This document shows positions 1 to 8,022 of a DNA stretch of 64,000 nucleotides, in pieces (the stretch's first letter is position 1; every line of letters starts with the position of its first letter). Source of the stretch: Neobacillus niacini (GTDB lineage Bacteria > Bacillota > Bacilli > Bacillales > Cytobacillaceae); contig NZ_JAMBOX010000002.1 of the NCBI RefSeq assembly GCF_023715785.1, positions 372,001-436,000 on the forward strand. The letters run 5' to 3'. Under the pieces are notes generated by a model that ran no database searches, had not been told where the DNA came from, and was given only the letters and a program-made list of their open reading frames with translations. A program made the translations under genes and the position numbers.

Positions 1-137
1 TTAAATTAGTAGCATGTACCATGACAATGGATTTAATAGGCCTGCAAAAAGAAGAATTATTGGAAAATATTGAGTATGCAGGTGTTGCTGCTTATTTGGC
101 GGATGCGCAAGATGGCAATGTTAACCTATTCATCTAA
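1..137 (+). CDS. DsrE/DsrF-like family protein (YrkE-like), 3' end only
   Basis: The window opens inside this gene; only the last 44 codons are present, reading in frame from base 3 to a TAA. The visible tail (LVACTMTMDL, then a conserved EYAGVAAYLADA stretch and the end VNLFI) resembles the C-terminus of DsrE-type peroxiredoxin-like proteins such as B. subtilis YrkE. These small proteins handle persulfide sulfur. It is followed at short distance by rhodanese and TusA genes on the same strand, which supports a sulfur-relay role. The N-terminus and any upstream CsoR/CstR-type regulator lie outside the window. Confidence 0.75.
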   Translation, partial: KLVACTMTMDLIGLQKEELLENIEYAGVAAYLADAQDGNVNLFI

Positions 138-219
138 TCACTGACAGGGGGGAAGCCCCTAAAAATAAATGGCGATGTTGATGCCGCCTGGTCATATTTT
201 GAAGGAGGTAAAGTGAACA

Positions 220-516
220 ATGAGAGAAATAAGTGCAAAAGAAGTAGAAACTTTATTGGCAGTAGGCAAAGAATTAAATATCATTGATGTGCGTGAAGTG
301 GATGAGGTCAAAACCGGAAAAATTCCAGGTGCAGAGAATATCCGCTTGGGACTGTTGGAGTTCCGTATGCATGAACTGGATAAGTCGAAGGAATATATTA
401 TCGTTTGCCGTTCTGGTGCCCGAAGTGCCCGCGCAGAACAATTTCTTGAATATCATGGCTACAATGTCATGAATATGACAGGTGGAATGATGGCTTGGGA
501 AGGTAATGTAGAGTAA
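220..516 (+). CDS. Single-domain rhodanese-like sulfurtransferase
   Basis: A 98-residue stand-alone rhodanese domain. The catalytic loop CRSGAR starts at Cys63, which would carry the persulfide; the CH2-like DVRE motif lies near residue 24. Cytosolic, no signal or membrane segment. GAAGGAGG sits 11 bases before the ATG, a strong ribosome binding site. It lies between the DsrE-like gene and a TusA-rhodanese fusion and probably passes sulfane sulfur between them (inference from context). Family assignment is firm; the particular donor and acceptor are not known. Confidence 0.92.
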   Translation: MREISAKEVETLLAVGKELNIIDVREVDEVKTGKIPGAENIRLGLLEFRMHELDKSKEYIIVCRSGARSARAEQFLEYHGYNVMNMTGGMMAWEGNVE

Positions 517-568
517 TATTTTTTATCGAAAAATATACCAGTAGCGGTATATAATTGGAGGTTATACA

Positions 569-1138
569 ATGGAAAACATAAAGGCAAATGTGATACTGAA
601 TGCAAAAGGATTGGCATGCCCAACGCCCATTGTTAAAACAAAAAGGGCAATGAAGGATTTGGAAGCCGGTCTTGTGTTAGAGGTGCAAGCAACTGACAAA
701 GGTTCAAAGGCCGATATGAAGGCATGGGCAGAAAGTACGGGGCATCAATATTTAGGAACCTTGGAGGAAGGTCAAGTTTTAAAGCACTATTTACGAAAGT
801 CCTCCCAAGATGAGACATTGGAAAAAAAGCATCCGCTTGTCATTACTAATGATGAGCTTGAAGCCAAGTTGGAAGCCAATGAAAAGATCGTTGTTCTTGA
901 TGTGAGAGAAACAGCAGAGTATGTTTTCAATCATATTCCAAAAGCCATCTCCATTCCTTTAGGAGAATTGGATGATCGCATCAGACAATTAAATAAAGAG
1001 GAAGAAATTTATGTCGTTTGCCGGACAGGGAGCCGCAGTGACCTGGCTGCACAAAGGCTGGCAGAGAAGGGTTTCACCAATGTTGTCAATGTCGTCCCAG
1101 GCATGAGTAAATGGTCGGGAAAAACCACTGGTATTTAA
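569..1138 (+). CDS. yrkF: TusA-rhodanese fusion protein (YrkF-like)
   Basis: 189 residues with two domains. Residues 1-75 are a TusA/SirA-type sulfur carrier with the CPTP motif (Cys17). Residues about 90-188 are a rhodanese domain with catalytic loop CRTGSR beginning at Cys151. The same fusion is known as YrkF in B. subtilis and as CstA-type proteins in staphylococcal cst operons. The fusion lets one polypeptide take sulfur onto the rhodanese cysteine and deliver it to the TusA cysteine. GGAGG precedes the ATG. It is part of the six-gene sulfur operon that starts before the window. Confidence 0.92.
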   Translation: MENIKANVILNAKGLACPTPIVKTKRAMKDLEAGLVLEVQATDKGSKADMKAWAESTGHQYLGTLEEGQVLKHYLRKSSQDETLEKKHPLVITNDELEAKLEANEKIVVLDVRETAEYVFNHIPKAISIPLGELDDRIRQLNKEEEIYVVCRTGSRSDLAAQRLAEKGFTNVVNVVPGMSKWSGKTTGI

Positions 1139-1221
1139 AAAATAGCACCTGGCATTCTATCGATGTTGTAATGAGACAATTTTTTTTGAAATAAAATATA
1201 CTCTAGGGGGTAATTTTAAAA

Positions 1222-2349
1222 ATGACTATGAAAGCTATGAGTTCAAAAGAAGTAACACAAAAGATTTTTAATAAACAAGAATTATTTATCCTGGATGTCC
1301 GAAATGAAAGTGATTTTAAAGATTGGAAAATTGAAGGGGAAAACTTCGAATATCTGAATATCCCGTATTTTGAATTGCTGGATGGCGTAGAGGAGATTCT
1401 TGGCAAAATTCCTGCCAATAAGGAAGTTCTTGTTGTCTGTGCAAAGGAAGGTTCATCTGTCATGGTCGCGGATATGTTGTCTGATGCTGGACTAAACGTT
1501 TCTTATCTTAAAGGCGGAATGAAGGCGTGGAGTGAGCACCTGGAGCCTGTTAAGGTAGGGGATTTAAAAGATGGCGGCGAACTATACCAATTTGTCCGCA
1601 TCGGAAAAGGTTGTCTATCCTACATGGTTGTTTCAAACGGAGAAGCGGCACTTATTGATGCTACTCGGATGACAGATGTATACCTTGAATTTGCCAATAA
1701 AATCGGGGCGAAAATTACCCATGTAATTGATACACATTTACATGCGGACCATATTTCCGGAGGCAGAAGAATTGCAGAAAAAACAGGCGCTGCTTATTGG
1801 CTCCCACCAAAGGATGCAACGGAAGTCACATTTTCCTATCAGCCTTTGGAAGACGGCAATGACGTGGAGATTGGTTCAGTGAAAATTAATATTCACGCCC
1901 TTTATTCTCCAGGCCATACGATTGGTTCTACTTCGTTTATTGTGGATGAGAAGTATTTGCTTTCAGGCGATATCTTATTCATTGACTCGATTGGAAGACC
2001 GGATTTAGCTGGTTTGGCACAGGATTGGGTCGGTGATTTGCGTGAAAGTTTATATAAACGCTACAGAGAGCTATCTGAGGAACTGATTGTTCTTCCAGCA
2101 CACTTTATGATTATTGAAGAGTTGAACGACGATGGCATTGTGTCTGAAAAGCTTGGTACATTGTTTACTAAAAACCACGGCTTAAATATTGAAGATGAAA
2201 ATGAATTTCGTAAACTTGTGACGGAAAATCTGCCGCCACAGCCAAATGCATATCAAGAAATCCGTAAAACGAATATGGGGAAAATAAACCCTGATGAAGA
2301 AAAGCAACGTGAAATGGAAATTGGACCAAATCGCTGTGCAGTTCGATAA
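1222..2349 (+). CDS. yrkH: Rhodanese-MBL fold protein, persulfide dioxygenase type (YrkH-like)
   Basis: 375 residues. Residues 1-105 form an N-terminal rhodanese domain (Cys73 in CAKEGS, so the usual final Arg of the loop is replaced). Residues about 115-330 are a metallo-beta-lactamase fold with the metal motif THLHADH (around 171-177), the downstream SPGHT (His232) and the bridging Asp250 in GDILF. Iron-dependent persulfide dioxygenases of the ETHE1/CstB group have this metal set, oxidising low-molecular-weight persulfide to sulfite or thiosulfate. In CstB the domain order differs (MBL first), so equivalence to CstB is not claimed. GGGGG lies upstream; an in-frame ATG two codons downstream is an alternative start. 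Confidence 0.88.
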   Translation: MTMKAMSSKEVTQKIFNKQELFILDVRNESDFKDWKIEGENFEYLNIPYFELLDGVEEILGKIPANKEVLVVCAKEGSSVMVADMLSDAGLNVSYLKGGMKAWSEHLEPVKVGDLKDGGELYQFVRIGKGCLSYMVVSNGEAALIDATRMTDVYLEFANKIGAKITHVIDTHLHADHISGGRRIAEKTGAAYWLPPKDATEVTFSYQPLEDGNDVEIGSVKINIHALYSPGHTIGSTSFIVDEKYLLSGDILFIDSIGRPDLAGLAQDWVGDLRESLYKRYRELSEELIVLPAHFMIIEELNDDGIVSEKLGTLFTKNHGLNIEDENEFRKLVTENLPPQPNAYQEIRKTNMGKINPDEEKQREMEIGPNRCAVR

Positions 2350-2375
2350 ATTTAACACTTTAGGAGGAGAATTAA

Positions 2376-2603
2376 ATGGAAGCAAATAAATTCTTGGATG
2401 CAAAAGGATTGGCTTGCCCAATGCCAATCGTAAAAACAAGAAAAGCAATGAATGATTTGCTATCGGGGCAAATACTAGAAATCCATGCAACAGATAAAGG
2501 AGCAAAAAACGATCTTACTGCCTGGGCGAAATCAGGCGGACATGAATTAGTGAAACATGAAGAAGAAAATGGTATATTAAAGTTCTGGATTATAAAAGGA
2601 TAA
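2376..2603 (+). CDS. yrkI: TusA-family sulfur carrier (YrkI-like)
   Basis: 75-residue single-domain TusA/SirA-type protein with CPMP (Cys14) and the conserved DKGAK stretch. It accepts persulfide sulfur and passes it on. Its sequence is close to the N-terminal domain of the fusion protein two genes upstream, suggesting duplication within the operon. AGGAGGA precedes the ATG by a normal distance, and the gene begins 26 bases after the MBL gene. Confidence 0.93.
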   Translation: MEANKFLDAKGLACPMPIVKTRKAMNDLLSGQILEIHATDKGAKNDLTAWAKSGGHELVKHEEENGILKFWIIKG

Positions 2604-2653
2604 TTGAATTAAGGGAGCCAATCGGGTTCCCTTATTTTAAGGAGTGGAACACC

Positions 2654-3430
2654 GTGGAATTAGGCTTTATCGTGACGATTTTCATCATTGGATTTATTGG
2701 TTCTTTTATTTCTGGGATGCTTGGAATAGGCGGGGCCATTATTAATTTCCCCATGCTGCTATATATACCTGCACTAGTTGGTGTCGCCCATTTCACAGCT
2801 CATGAAGTTTCCGGTATAACGGCCATCCAAGTGTTCTTTTCAACTATCGGCGGTATTTGGGTGTACCGTAAAGGTGGTTTTTTAAACAAAACGCTCATTG
2901 TCTACATGGGCGGCGGCGTGTTGCTTGGTAGTTTTATCGGTGGATTTGGCTCCACACATATGCCGGAGAGTGGCATTAACATTGTATATGGGGTATTAGC
3001 GTTAATTGCCGCAATTATGATGTTCGTGCCTAAAAAAGGATTGGATGATATCCCTTTGGGTCAAGTGAAATTTAATAAATGGCTGGCTGCTTCATTATCC
3101 TTCGTTGTCGGAATCGGGGCAGGGATTGTCGGGGCTGGCGGAGCATTTCTGTTAATACCGATCATGCTATCCGTGTTAAAAATACCAACAAGAATGACAA
3201 TTGCCTCCTCTTTAGCAATTACCCTCATATCATCTATTGGATCTATTGGTGGAAAAATCTCAACCGGCCAGATTCCCCTTCTGCCGTCCATTATTCTGGT
3301 TATTGTCAGTTTGATTGCTTCACCACTCGGTGCATCGGCCGGCAAAAGAATAAATACAAAGCTGCTGCAAGTGGTAATGGGGATTTTAATCGTAGCGGTT
3401 GCTATTAAGACGTGGCTGGAAATCTTATAA
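2654..3430 (+). CDS. yrkJ: TauE/SafE-family anion exporter (YrkJ-like)
   Basis: 258-residue integral membrane protein with two homologous halves, each starting with a Gly-rich signature ([14 protein letters not shown] near residue 20 and [15 protein letters not shown] near 155), typical of the TSUP family with about eight membrane segments. TSUP members in sulfane-sulfur operons are thought to export sulfite or take up/export related sulfur anions, so it may remove the product of the upstream dioxygenase (inference). The start is GTG with AAGGAG nine bases before it. A short terminator follows, closing the operon. Confidence 0.9.
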   Translation: MELGFIVTIFIIGFIGSFISGMLGIGGAIINFPMLLYIPALVGVAHFTAHEVSGITAIQVFFSTIGGIWVYRKGGFLNKTLIVYMGGGVLLGSFIGGFGSTHMPESGINIVYGVLALIAAIMMFVPKKGLDDIPLGQVKFNKWLAASLSFVVGIGAGIVGAGGAFLLIPIMLSVLKIPTRMTIASSLAITLISSIGSIGGKISTGQIPLLPSIILVIVSLIASPLGASAGKRINTKLLQVVMGILIVAVAIKTWLEIL

Positions 3431-3455
3431 AAGGGGCTTTGTAGGCCCTTTTTGG
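3431..3455 (+). terminator. Probable terminator of the sulfur operon
   Basis: Short GC-rich hairpin (AGGG/CCCT arms with a partly paired interior) followed by TTTTT, directly after the exporter stop codon. Confidence 0.6.
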
Positions 3456-3531
3456 TTTACAGTCATATCTTTTTTCTTGTTATACCCCTTATAGTATAAT
3501 AAGAAGAATTAAAACTATTAAGGGGGCGTAC

Positions 3532-4602
3532 ATGCAATTCATTCAGATTGGTTCTTTGGCGGTATTGTTAAGATGGCTTTTGCTCGGGATTGCTCTAGTT
3601 TTTGGACTACTTACGATTAAACTGTGGCTAAAACAAACTCAAGAAAACGAAATACATAAAAAGGTTTTTGATTTAATCGCAAATGCATTATTTTTAGGGT
3701 TTTTTGTTTGGAAAGGGAGCTTAGTTATTCTAGAACCTTCACTGGTAATCAAAAGCCCAATGTCTTTATTATATTTTACCGGTGGAACTCCCGGATTAAT
3801 TATAGCCGCTTTAAGTGCAAGTTTTTACTTCGTGTACAAATCACGAAGAATGAACCTCTCCAATTTGTTCATCCTGCAATCGGGAATCATGTTTATTTTT
3901 TCCGTCATCGGAGGATATTACTTCATGGCTATTTGGTTATTTCCTGTTCAAAACACATTTCACCTTGTTTTAAGTATTTTTTCGATTCTTATCGTTGGAT
4001 TTATTTTATTTAAGTATGATCCAAAGGAGGCAATTGAAGTGGTGAAAAAACTCTTGGCCATCACGGTTTTGGCTGGCCTGTTCGGATGGGTGGCATATGA
4101 TCGATTTGTGGCACCGACTGAAGCTGAGAAAACTGTACAGATGAGTAATCCTGTAGATCAATCTGTGGAAATAGGCATTCAAGAGGGAAATCGTGCGCCT
4201 AATTTTCAATTGAAAAATTTAGAAGGTGATGAAGTAGCCTTAAACGATTTGAGAGGAAAGAAGGTAATTCTGAATCTGTGGGCCACCTGGTGTCCGCCAT
4301 GTAAGGCTGAAATGCCACATATGCAGGAATTTTACCAGGAACAAAAAGGAAAAGATGTGGAAATCCTGGCTGTGAACTTAACGACAGCAGAGAAGAATCC
4401 AAACGGAGTCGGTCAGTTTGTGAAGGATTATGGTCTAACCTTTCCGGTTGTGCTGGATACCGCTGGTGAAGTTGGGGATGCCTATCAAGCCTTCACAATT
4501 CCTACGAGTTATTTCATTGATAAAAATGGTATCATCCAAAAACGAATTGTCGGGCCAATGGATAAGGGAATGATGACCGAATTAATCAATAGTATTGATT
4601 AA
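3532..4602 (+). CDS. Multi-pass membrane protein with C-terminal TlpA/ResA-type thioredoxin domain
   Basis: 356 residues. The first 200 contain about five to six hydrophobic segments; residues about 215-356 are a thioredoxin-like domain of the TlpA/ResA group with the redox motif WCPPC (Cys254, Cys257), probably on the outer face of the membrane. Such domains reduce extracytoplasmic disulfides, for example in cytochrome c maturation or in spore envelope proteins. The membrane part differs from DsbD/CcdA by the absence of an obvious cysteine pair. The start follows GGGGGCGTAC. The next gene is a HesB-like selenoprotein, so a shared redox role is possible but unproven. Confidence 0.85.
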   Translation: MQFIQIGSLAVLLRWLLLGIALVFGLLTIKLWLKQTQENEIHKKVFDLIANALFLGFFVWKGSLVILEPSLVIKSPMSLLYFTGGTPGLIIAALSASFYFVYKSRRMNLSNLFILQSGIMFIFSVIGGYYFMAIWLFPVQNTFHLVLSIFSILIVGFILFKYDPKEAIEVVKKLLAITVLAGLFGWVAYDRFVAPTEAEKTVQMSNPVDQSVEIGIQEGNRAPNFQLKNLEGDEVALNDLRGKKVILNLWATWCPPCKAEMPHMQEFYQEQKGKDVEILAVNLTTAEKNPNGVGQFVKDYGLTFPVVLDTAGEVGDAYQAFTIPTSYFIDKNGIIQKRIVGPMDKGMMTELINSID

Positions 4603-4681
4603 TGATGAAAAACCTTCCTTGTTTACGTGAAACATTTTATTACAAACTAAAAAATAATCAGTGTTGGAAAGAGGGATCATT

Positions 4682-4969
4682 GTGGTTAAAGCAACACATG
4701 CAGCAATTTCGAAAATTACGGAAGAAGTACAAGATGTGATTAATGAAGGAAAGAAGCCATTCATCCGCCTAGAAATGGGAATTGGCTGAGGCGGTCCGCA
4801 GCTGCGTCTGACTCTGGAGGAGTCAGCTTTAGAAAACGATGAAATCTCTGAAATTGAAGGCATTCAGTTTTTGGTGAATGAACGGGACCAAGTATATTTT
4901 CAAGATGCAAAACTTGATTACGTCCGAAGTATTATGGGCGGAGGGAAGTTTAAGGTCCTCAGGGTGTAA
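4682..4969 (+). CDS. HesB-like selenoprotein (in-frame UGA read as selenocysteine)
   Basis: A GTG-initiated frame of 96 codons that is open except for TGA at 4787-4789 (codon 36). Read through, it gives a 95-residue HesB/IscA-like protein with the motif GIGUGGPQ, where Cys-containing relatives have Cys at U. HesB-like selenoproteins with Sec at this site are an established bacterial selenoprotein family. A hairpin with arms CTGACTC/GAGTCAG follows 18 bases after the UGA. GAGGG lies 6 bases before the GTG. Codon usage and conservation continue past the UGA to a TAA and a terminator. The exact role is unknown; the fold binds Fe-S clusters in related proteins. Automatic gene calling would miss or truncate it. 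Confidence 0.9.
4790..4826 (+). promoter_or_regulatory. bSECIS-like hairpin of the HesB-like selenoprotein gene
   Basis: Perfect 7-bp stem CTGACTC/GAGTCAG closing a 5-base loop TGGAG. The loop starts 25 bases after the UGA, within the 16-37 base distance known for bacterial SECIS elements, and has GG near its 5' side as in the consensus. It lies in the coding sequence. Confidence 0.8.
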
Positions 4970-4973
4970 AATT

Positions 4974-4998
4974 AGAGGCTGAAGGGCCTCTTTTTTTT
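4974..4998 (+). terminator. Terminator after the HesB-like selenoprotein
   Basis: AGAGGC/GCCTCT hairpin followed by eight T residues. Confidence 0.85.
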
Positions 4999-5035
4999 GC
5001 AAACTTTCACATACTAAGGGGAAGAGGTGAAAGTA

Positions 5036-6004
5036 ATGACGCTAGTAAGACTCGGCTATGTAGCAATGAGCATGGAACTGAAAAATGCCTCGCCTTCCAA
5101 AACCATGACATTTGCCCAATTCCAAAAAATCGATGATCGTGAAGCCGCTATCCGCAAATTGGAACGCATTGCACAACAAAATTTACATAATACGCTAAGA
5201 ATCATGCGGCATAATGTCGCCTCAGAGATCCATTTTTACCGGCTGACCTCACGCCTGATTCCACTGGCCAATCATGAGGAGTTGCTGGATTGGGATTACC
5301 TAAAGCCGCTGAAACGGGATTTGCACGAGCTGGGGGAGTATATTAACGAGCATCACGTAAGGGTTGATTTCCATCCGGACCATTTTGTTCTGATTAACTC
5401 TCCTCAGCCGGAGATCTTGAAAAATTCCATCCGTACCTTGAAGCTCCATTATAGGCTATTGAGGGGGATGGGCATTAATCCAATCCATCGTTGTGTCATG
5501 CATGTTGGCGGCAACTACAAAGAAACCGAAACATCACTGGAACGATTTGTGGAAAATTGGATGGATGTACCCAAAGGAATTCAAAAAATGATCATGCTCG
5601 AAAATGATGATACTTCTTTTACCTTGGACGACACCTTGTATTTATGCGAGAAGCTGGAGATTCCGCTGGTGTTTGATTATCATCATCACCTGGCCCACCA
5701 TCAGAACCCAAATTGGGAAGAAAACTGGGAGCGAGTTGTCGGAACATGGAAACACTCACACCTGCCCATAAAGATGCATATTTCCAGTCCAAAAAGCGAA
5801 AAAGAGTTCCGGCATCATTCGGAATATGTGGACATAGACATGTTTTTCAAATTTCTTCAGGTGATTAAAGGAAGCGTCCGGCAAATTGACTGCATGATTG
5901 AAGCCAAGAAAAAAGATGAAGCTTTGTTTCATTTGATGGAGGAAATCAAAACGAGAAGTGATGTCGAAATCGTTGATGGCTCTTCCTTTCGTCTAAAATC
6001 ATAA
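5036..6004 (+). CDS. uvsE: UV DNA damage endonuclease UvsE/UVDE
   Basis: 322 residues, a TIM-barrel phosphodiesterase of the UvsE/UVDE family that nicks DNA 5' of UV photoproducts and other lesions (alternative excision repair), useful in spores. Conserved family features are visible: VRLGYVAMS at the N-terminus, MRHNVASEIHFYRLTSRL near residue 60, the metal ligands in RVDFHPDHF and MHVGG, LENDD, and VFDYHHHLAHH. The ATG after AGAGGTGAAAGTA is preferred; an in-frame GTG three codons earlier is possible. It stands alone between terminators. No LexA box is evident upstream. Confidence 0.93.
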   Translation: MTLVRLGYVAMSMELKNASPSKTMTFAQFQKIDDREAAIRKLERIAQQNLHNTLRIMRHNVASEIHFYRLTSRLIPLANHEELLDWDYLKPLKRDLHELGEYINEHHVRVDFHPDHFVLINSPQPEILKNSIRTLKLHYRLLRGMGINPIHRCVMHVGGNYKETETSLERFVENWMDVPKGIQKMIMLENDDTSFTLDDTLYLCEKLEIPLVFDYHHHLAHHQNPNWEENWERVVGTWKHSHLPIKMHISSPKSEKEFRHHSEYVDIDMFFKFLQVIKGSVRQIDCMIEAKKKDEALFHLMEEIKTRSDVEIVDGSSFRLKS

Positions 6005-6072
6005 TTCCGGTTATGAAAGTAAACAATAGGGAAGGATGATTATTTTCCAATTAATATGTGGGGGTATGAAGA

Positions 6073-6213
6073 ATGGCTAACCATAGAGCAAATCGCAATC
6101 AGCAGCAAAAAGGGAACTACACGGAAGGTTCGGGTACACAGTATCATAAAGAGCATGCCGGAAATGTACCAGGTTATGGAAATAACCCTGCGGGTCAAAA
6201 TCAAAAGTCCTAA
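6073..6213 (+). CDS. Small polar Asn/Gln-rich protein, probably spore-related
   Basis: 46 residues, starting MANHRANRNQQQKGN and ending GYGNNPAGQNQKS, with no hydrophobic segment. The composition (Asn, Gln, Gly, His) is like small Bacillus spore proteins, but I do not recognise the family. GGGGG lies about 10 bases before the ATG, and a strong terminator follows immediately, so the frame is flanked as a real single-gene unit. Function unknown. Confidence 0.6.
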   Translation: MANHRANRNQQQKGNYTEGSGTQYHKEHAGNVPGYGNNPAGQNQKS

Positions 6214-6216
6214 AAA

Positions 6217-6252
6217 GTGTAGGACCGCCATCCATCGGCGGTCCTACTTTTT
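6217..6252. terminator. Strong bidirectional terminator
   Basis: Perfect 11-bp hairpin GTAGGACCGCC/GGCGGTCCTAC with a 7-base loop. It has TTTTT on the + side and a TTTTTA run on the - side, and lies between two convergent genes; it overlaps the last codons of the - strand gene. Confidence 0.92.
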
Positions 6253-6567
6253 GTAATCGTAATACCTTAGCGTCTCAACTTTTGAGGTCGGGACTTCATC
6301 GGTAATATTGCCTTTTTCGTCCTTGTAAACCTCGTATTCCTGATAGGTTTCCACAATATAACCATCCACTTTTTCCCGTTTGACAAGCTTTTCAATCAGT
6401 TCGGGTCCCTCATCCTCGGGTTCTACCGCAACAGGCTCCACTGCCGCAGGTTGATCGGCGATATAAACGAAGTCCGAATTTAAAAATGAGAAAGGCGATT
6501 CTAGGTAAGCCAGTAATCCTAAGGTTAAGAGCAGGGAAAACGCATATAAGATATTTTTTGATTTCAT
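6244..6567 (-). CDS. Hypothetical membrane-anchored or secreted protein
   Basis: 107 residues with an N-terminal hydrophobic segment (about residues 5-22), then a Pro/Glu/Val-rich linker and a charged, Tyr-rich C-terminal part ending YYDYKK. Probably anchored with the C-terminus outside. AAGGAGCCG lies upstream of the ATG. I do not recognise a family. It is co-oriented with the MFS gene but separated from it by 76 bases. Confidence 0.7.
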   Translation of the reverse strand: MKSKNILYAFSLLLTLGLLAYLESPFSFLNSDFVYIADQPAAVEPVAVEPEDEGPELIEKLVKREKVDGYIVETYQEYEVYKDEKGNITDEVPTSKVETLRYYDYKK

Positions 6568-6643
6568 GGGTTCGACGGCTCCTTTTTAATTGAATCCTAG
6601 TAACCCATTTTATGCATGTCCAAGCAACATATGACTTCCTCGT

Positions 6644-7801
6644 TTAAATGTTGGTTTGTTTTGCCTTGGCACGAAACCCAAGGAAGAGAACGAACGCGAC
6701 TACGGTGAGCAGCACCCCGGAGATATACGGAAGTCCAATCGTAATCGAAAATAGCCAGCCGCCAAGCACCGGACCGATAATCCGGCCTAATGAATCAAAC
6801 GATGATAATAGACCTGTAGAACTGCCGTGTCCGGAGGTCGATATTTTGGTCAACAGTGACGAAACGCTCGGCCGAATGACGCCATTGCCAATCCCGAATA
6901 TCGTTAGATAAATCGCTGCGGTCGTGAAATTGTTTACGAGTAAAATCAAACCAAACCCAATTGCCGAAACAATCATGCCGCCTTGAATCACGGCGCTTTC
7001 GCCGTATTTCTTTGTCCAGCGGCCAACCAGGCCTCCTTGGACCATCGCCCCTGCAAACCCCATAATCATGAAGATATACCCTAACTGTGTTGATCCTAAA
7101 CCGGCGCTCTCGGCAGCAAAATAAGCAAAGGTCGCTTCCAGTCCGGACAAGGATAAAGAGATAAACAATTGGACGAAAAAGAGCACGGACACATCAGGGG
7201 TGAACGCTTTCCATACGGACTGCCTTTCTTCAGCAGCTTCGCTCTTGTCCTGTTTTGATTCCTTCAAGAGAATTGCCACAAGAATCAATGTAATCAGCGA
7301 AGAAATACCCGCAAGATAAAATGGCAAGCTTAAGCTGTTTTTTGAAAAAATCCCGCCGACTGCCGGCCCGAAGACGAACCCCAATCCTACTGCGGCGCCA
7401 ACAATCCCCATGCCTTTGCCCCGATTTTCTTCGGTGGTGATGTCAGCGACATAAGCCATCGCGGTCGGCATATTGGCTGAGGACAGCATCCCGCCGATGA
7501 TACGGGCCGCAAACAGCATCCATAGTTGTGTTGAAATGGCTTGGATAAAGAATGATAACGCCAGACCGGTAATTCCGATCATCATGACCGGTTTTCGGCC
7601 GATCCGATCAGACAACCTGCCCCACATCGGCGCGAAAATAAGCTGCATTAAGGAATAGACGGCCATTAACAGCCCAAGCTCGGTCGGACTTGCCCCCATC
7701 TCCTCCGCATAAAATGGAAGCACTGGGATGATGATTCCGAAACCGATCATGACAAGAAACATGACCACAAATAAAATAGGTAAAGCAGATTTTGCCTGCA
7801 A
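6644..7801 (-). CDS. MFS drug/H+ antiporter (12-TM-type efflux pump)
   Basis: 385-residue major facilitator with about 12 hydrophobic segments. Motif A is GRLSDRIGRKPVM after the second segment, and the motif C-like GFVFGPAVGG follows in segment five, which marks antiporter-type drug exporters (Bmr/TetA-like group). Substrate cannot be told. AAGGAGTGAG precedes the ATG. The pump is divergent from the Bce-type transporter next to it, so both may answer to antibiotics, but no shared control is proven. Confidence 0.88.
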   Translation of the reverse strand: MQAKSALPILFVVMFLVMIGFGIIIPVLPFYAEEMGASPTELGLLMAVYSLMQLIFAPMWGRLSDRIGRKPVMMIGITGLALSFFIQAISTQLWMLFAARIIGGMLSSANMPTAMAYVADITTEENRGKGMGIVGAAVGLGFVFGPAVGGIFSKNSLSLPFYLAGISSLITLILVAILLKESKQDKSEAAEERQSVWKAFTPDVSVLFFVQLFISLSLSGLEATFAYFAAESAGLGSTQLGYIFMIMGFAGAMVQGGLVGRWTKKYGESAVIQGGMIVSAIGFGLILLVNNFTTAAIYLTIFGIGNGVIRPSVSSLLTKISTSGHGSSTGLLSSFDSLGRIIGPVLGGWLFSITIGLPYISGVLLTVVAFVLFLGFRAKAKQTNI

Positions 7802-7909
7802 GGATGCTCACTCCTTAAAAACTACATGTAAGTTCATTTTTAGTCCATTTACAATTATCACCTAGCCTGGCTGGATAATGCAACCTACAAACTCATGAAT
7901 CTATGGGCA

Positions 7910-7929
7910 ACCTTGCAAAAATGTAAGGT
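7910..7929 (+). promoter_or_regulatory. BceR-type operator upstream of the bceAB-like genes
   Basis: Inverted repeat ACCTTGCA-AAAA-TGTAAGGT (one mismatch). This fits the published BceR-like consensus TNACA-N4-TGTAA except for one base. It lies about 110 bases before the transporter ATPase, and a cognate two-component system is encoded just downstream of the transporter. Confidence 0.65.
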
Positions 7930-8022
7930 TAAACGCTAAAAACGTAAGGATTCATTATGGAAAAGCATCCTCTAGTTTTCTATGATAAAACTAAGCAAGA
8001 AATTGAAATGGGGATGAACCAA

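Noticed and set aside
3079..3408. 109-codon frame inside the TauE-like gene
   Set aside because: Out-of-frame shadow of a conserved membrane protein gene.
4582..4863. 93-codon - strand frame across the HesB-like gene
   Set aside because: Antisense to a protein with family homology; only open because the + strand UGA is not a stop on the complement.
4970..5035. LexA box sought upstream of uvsE
   Set aside because: No CGAAC-N4-GTTYG-like sequence found.
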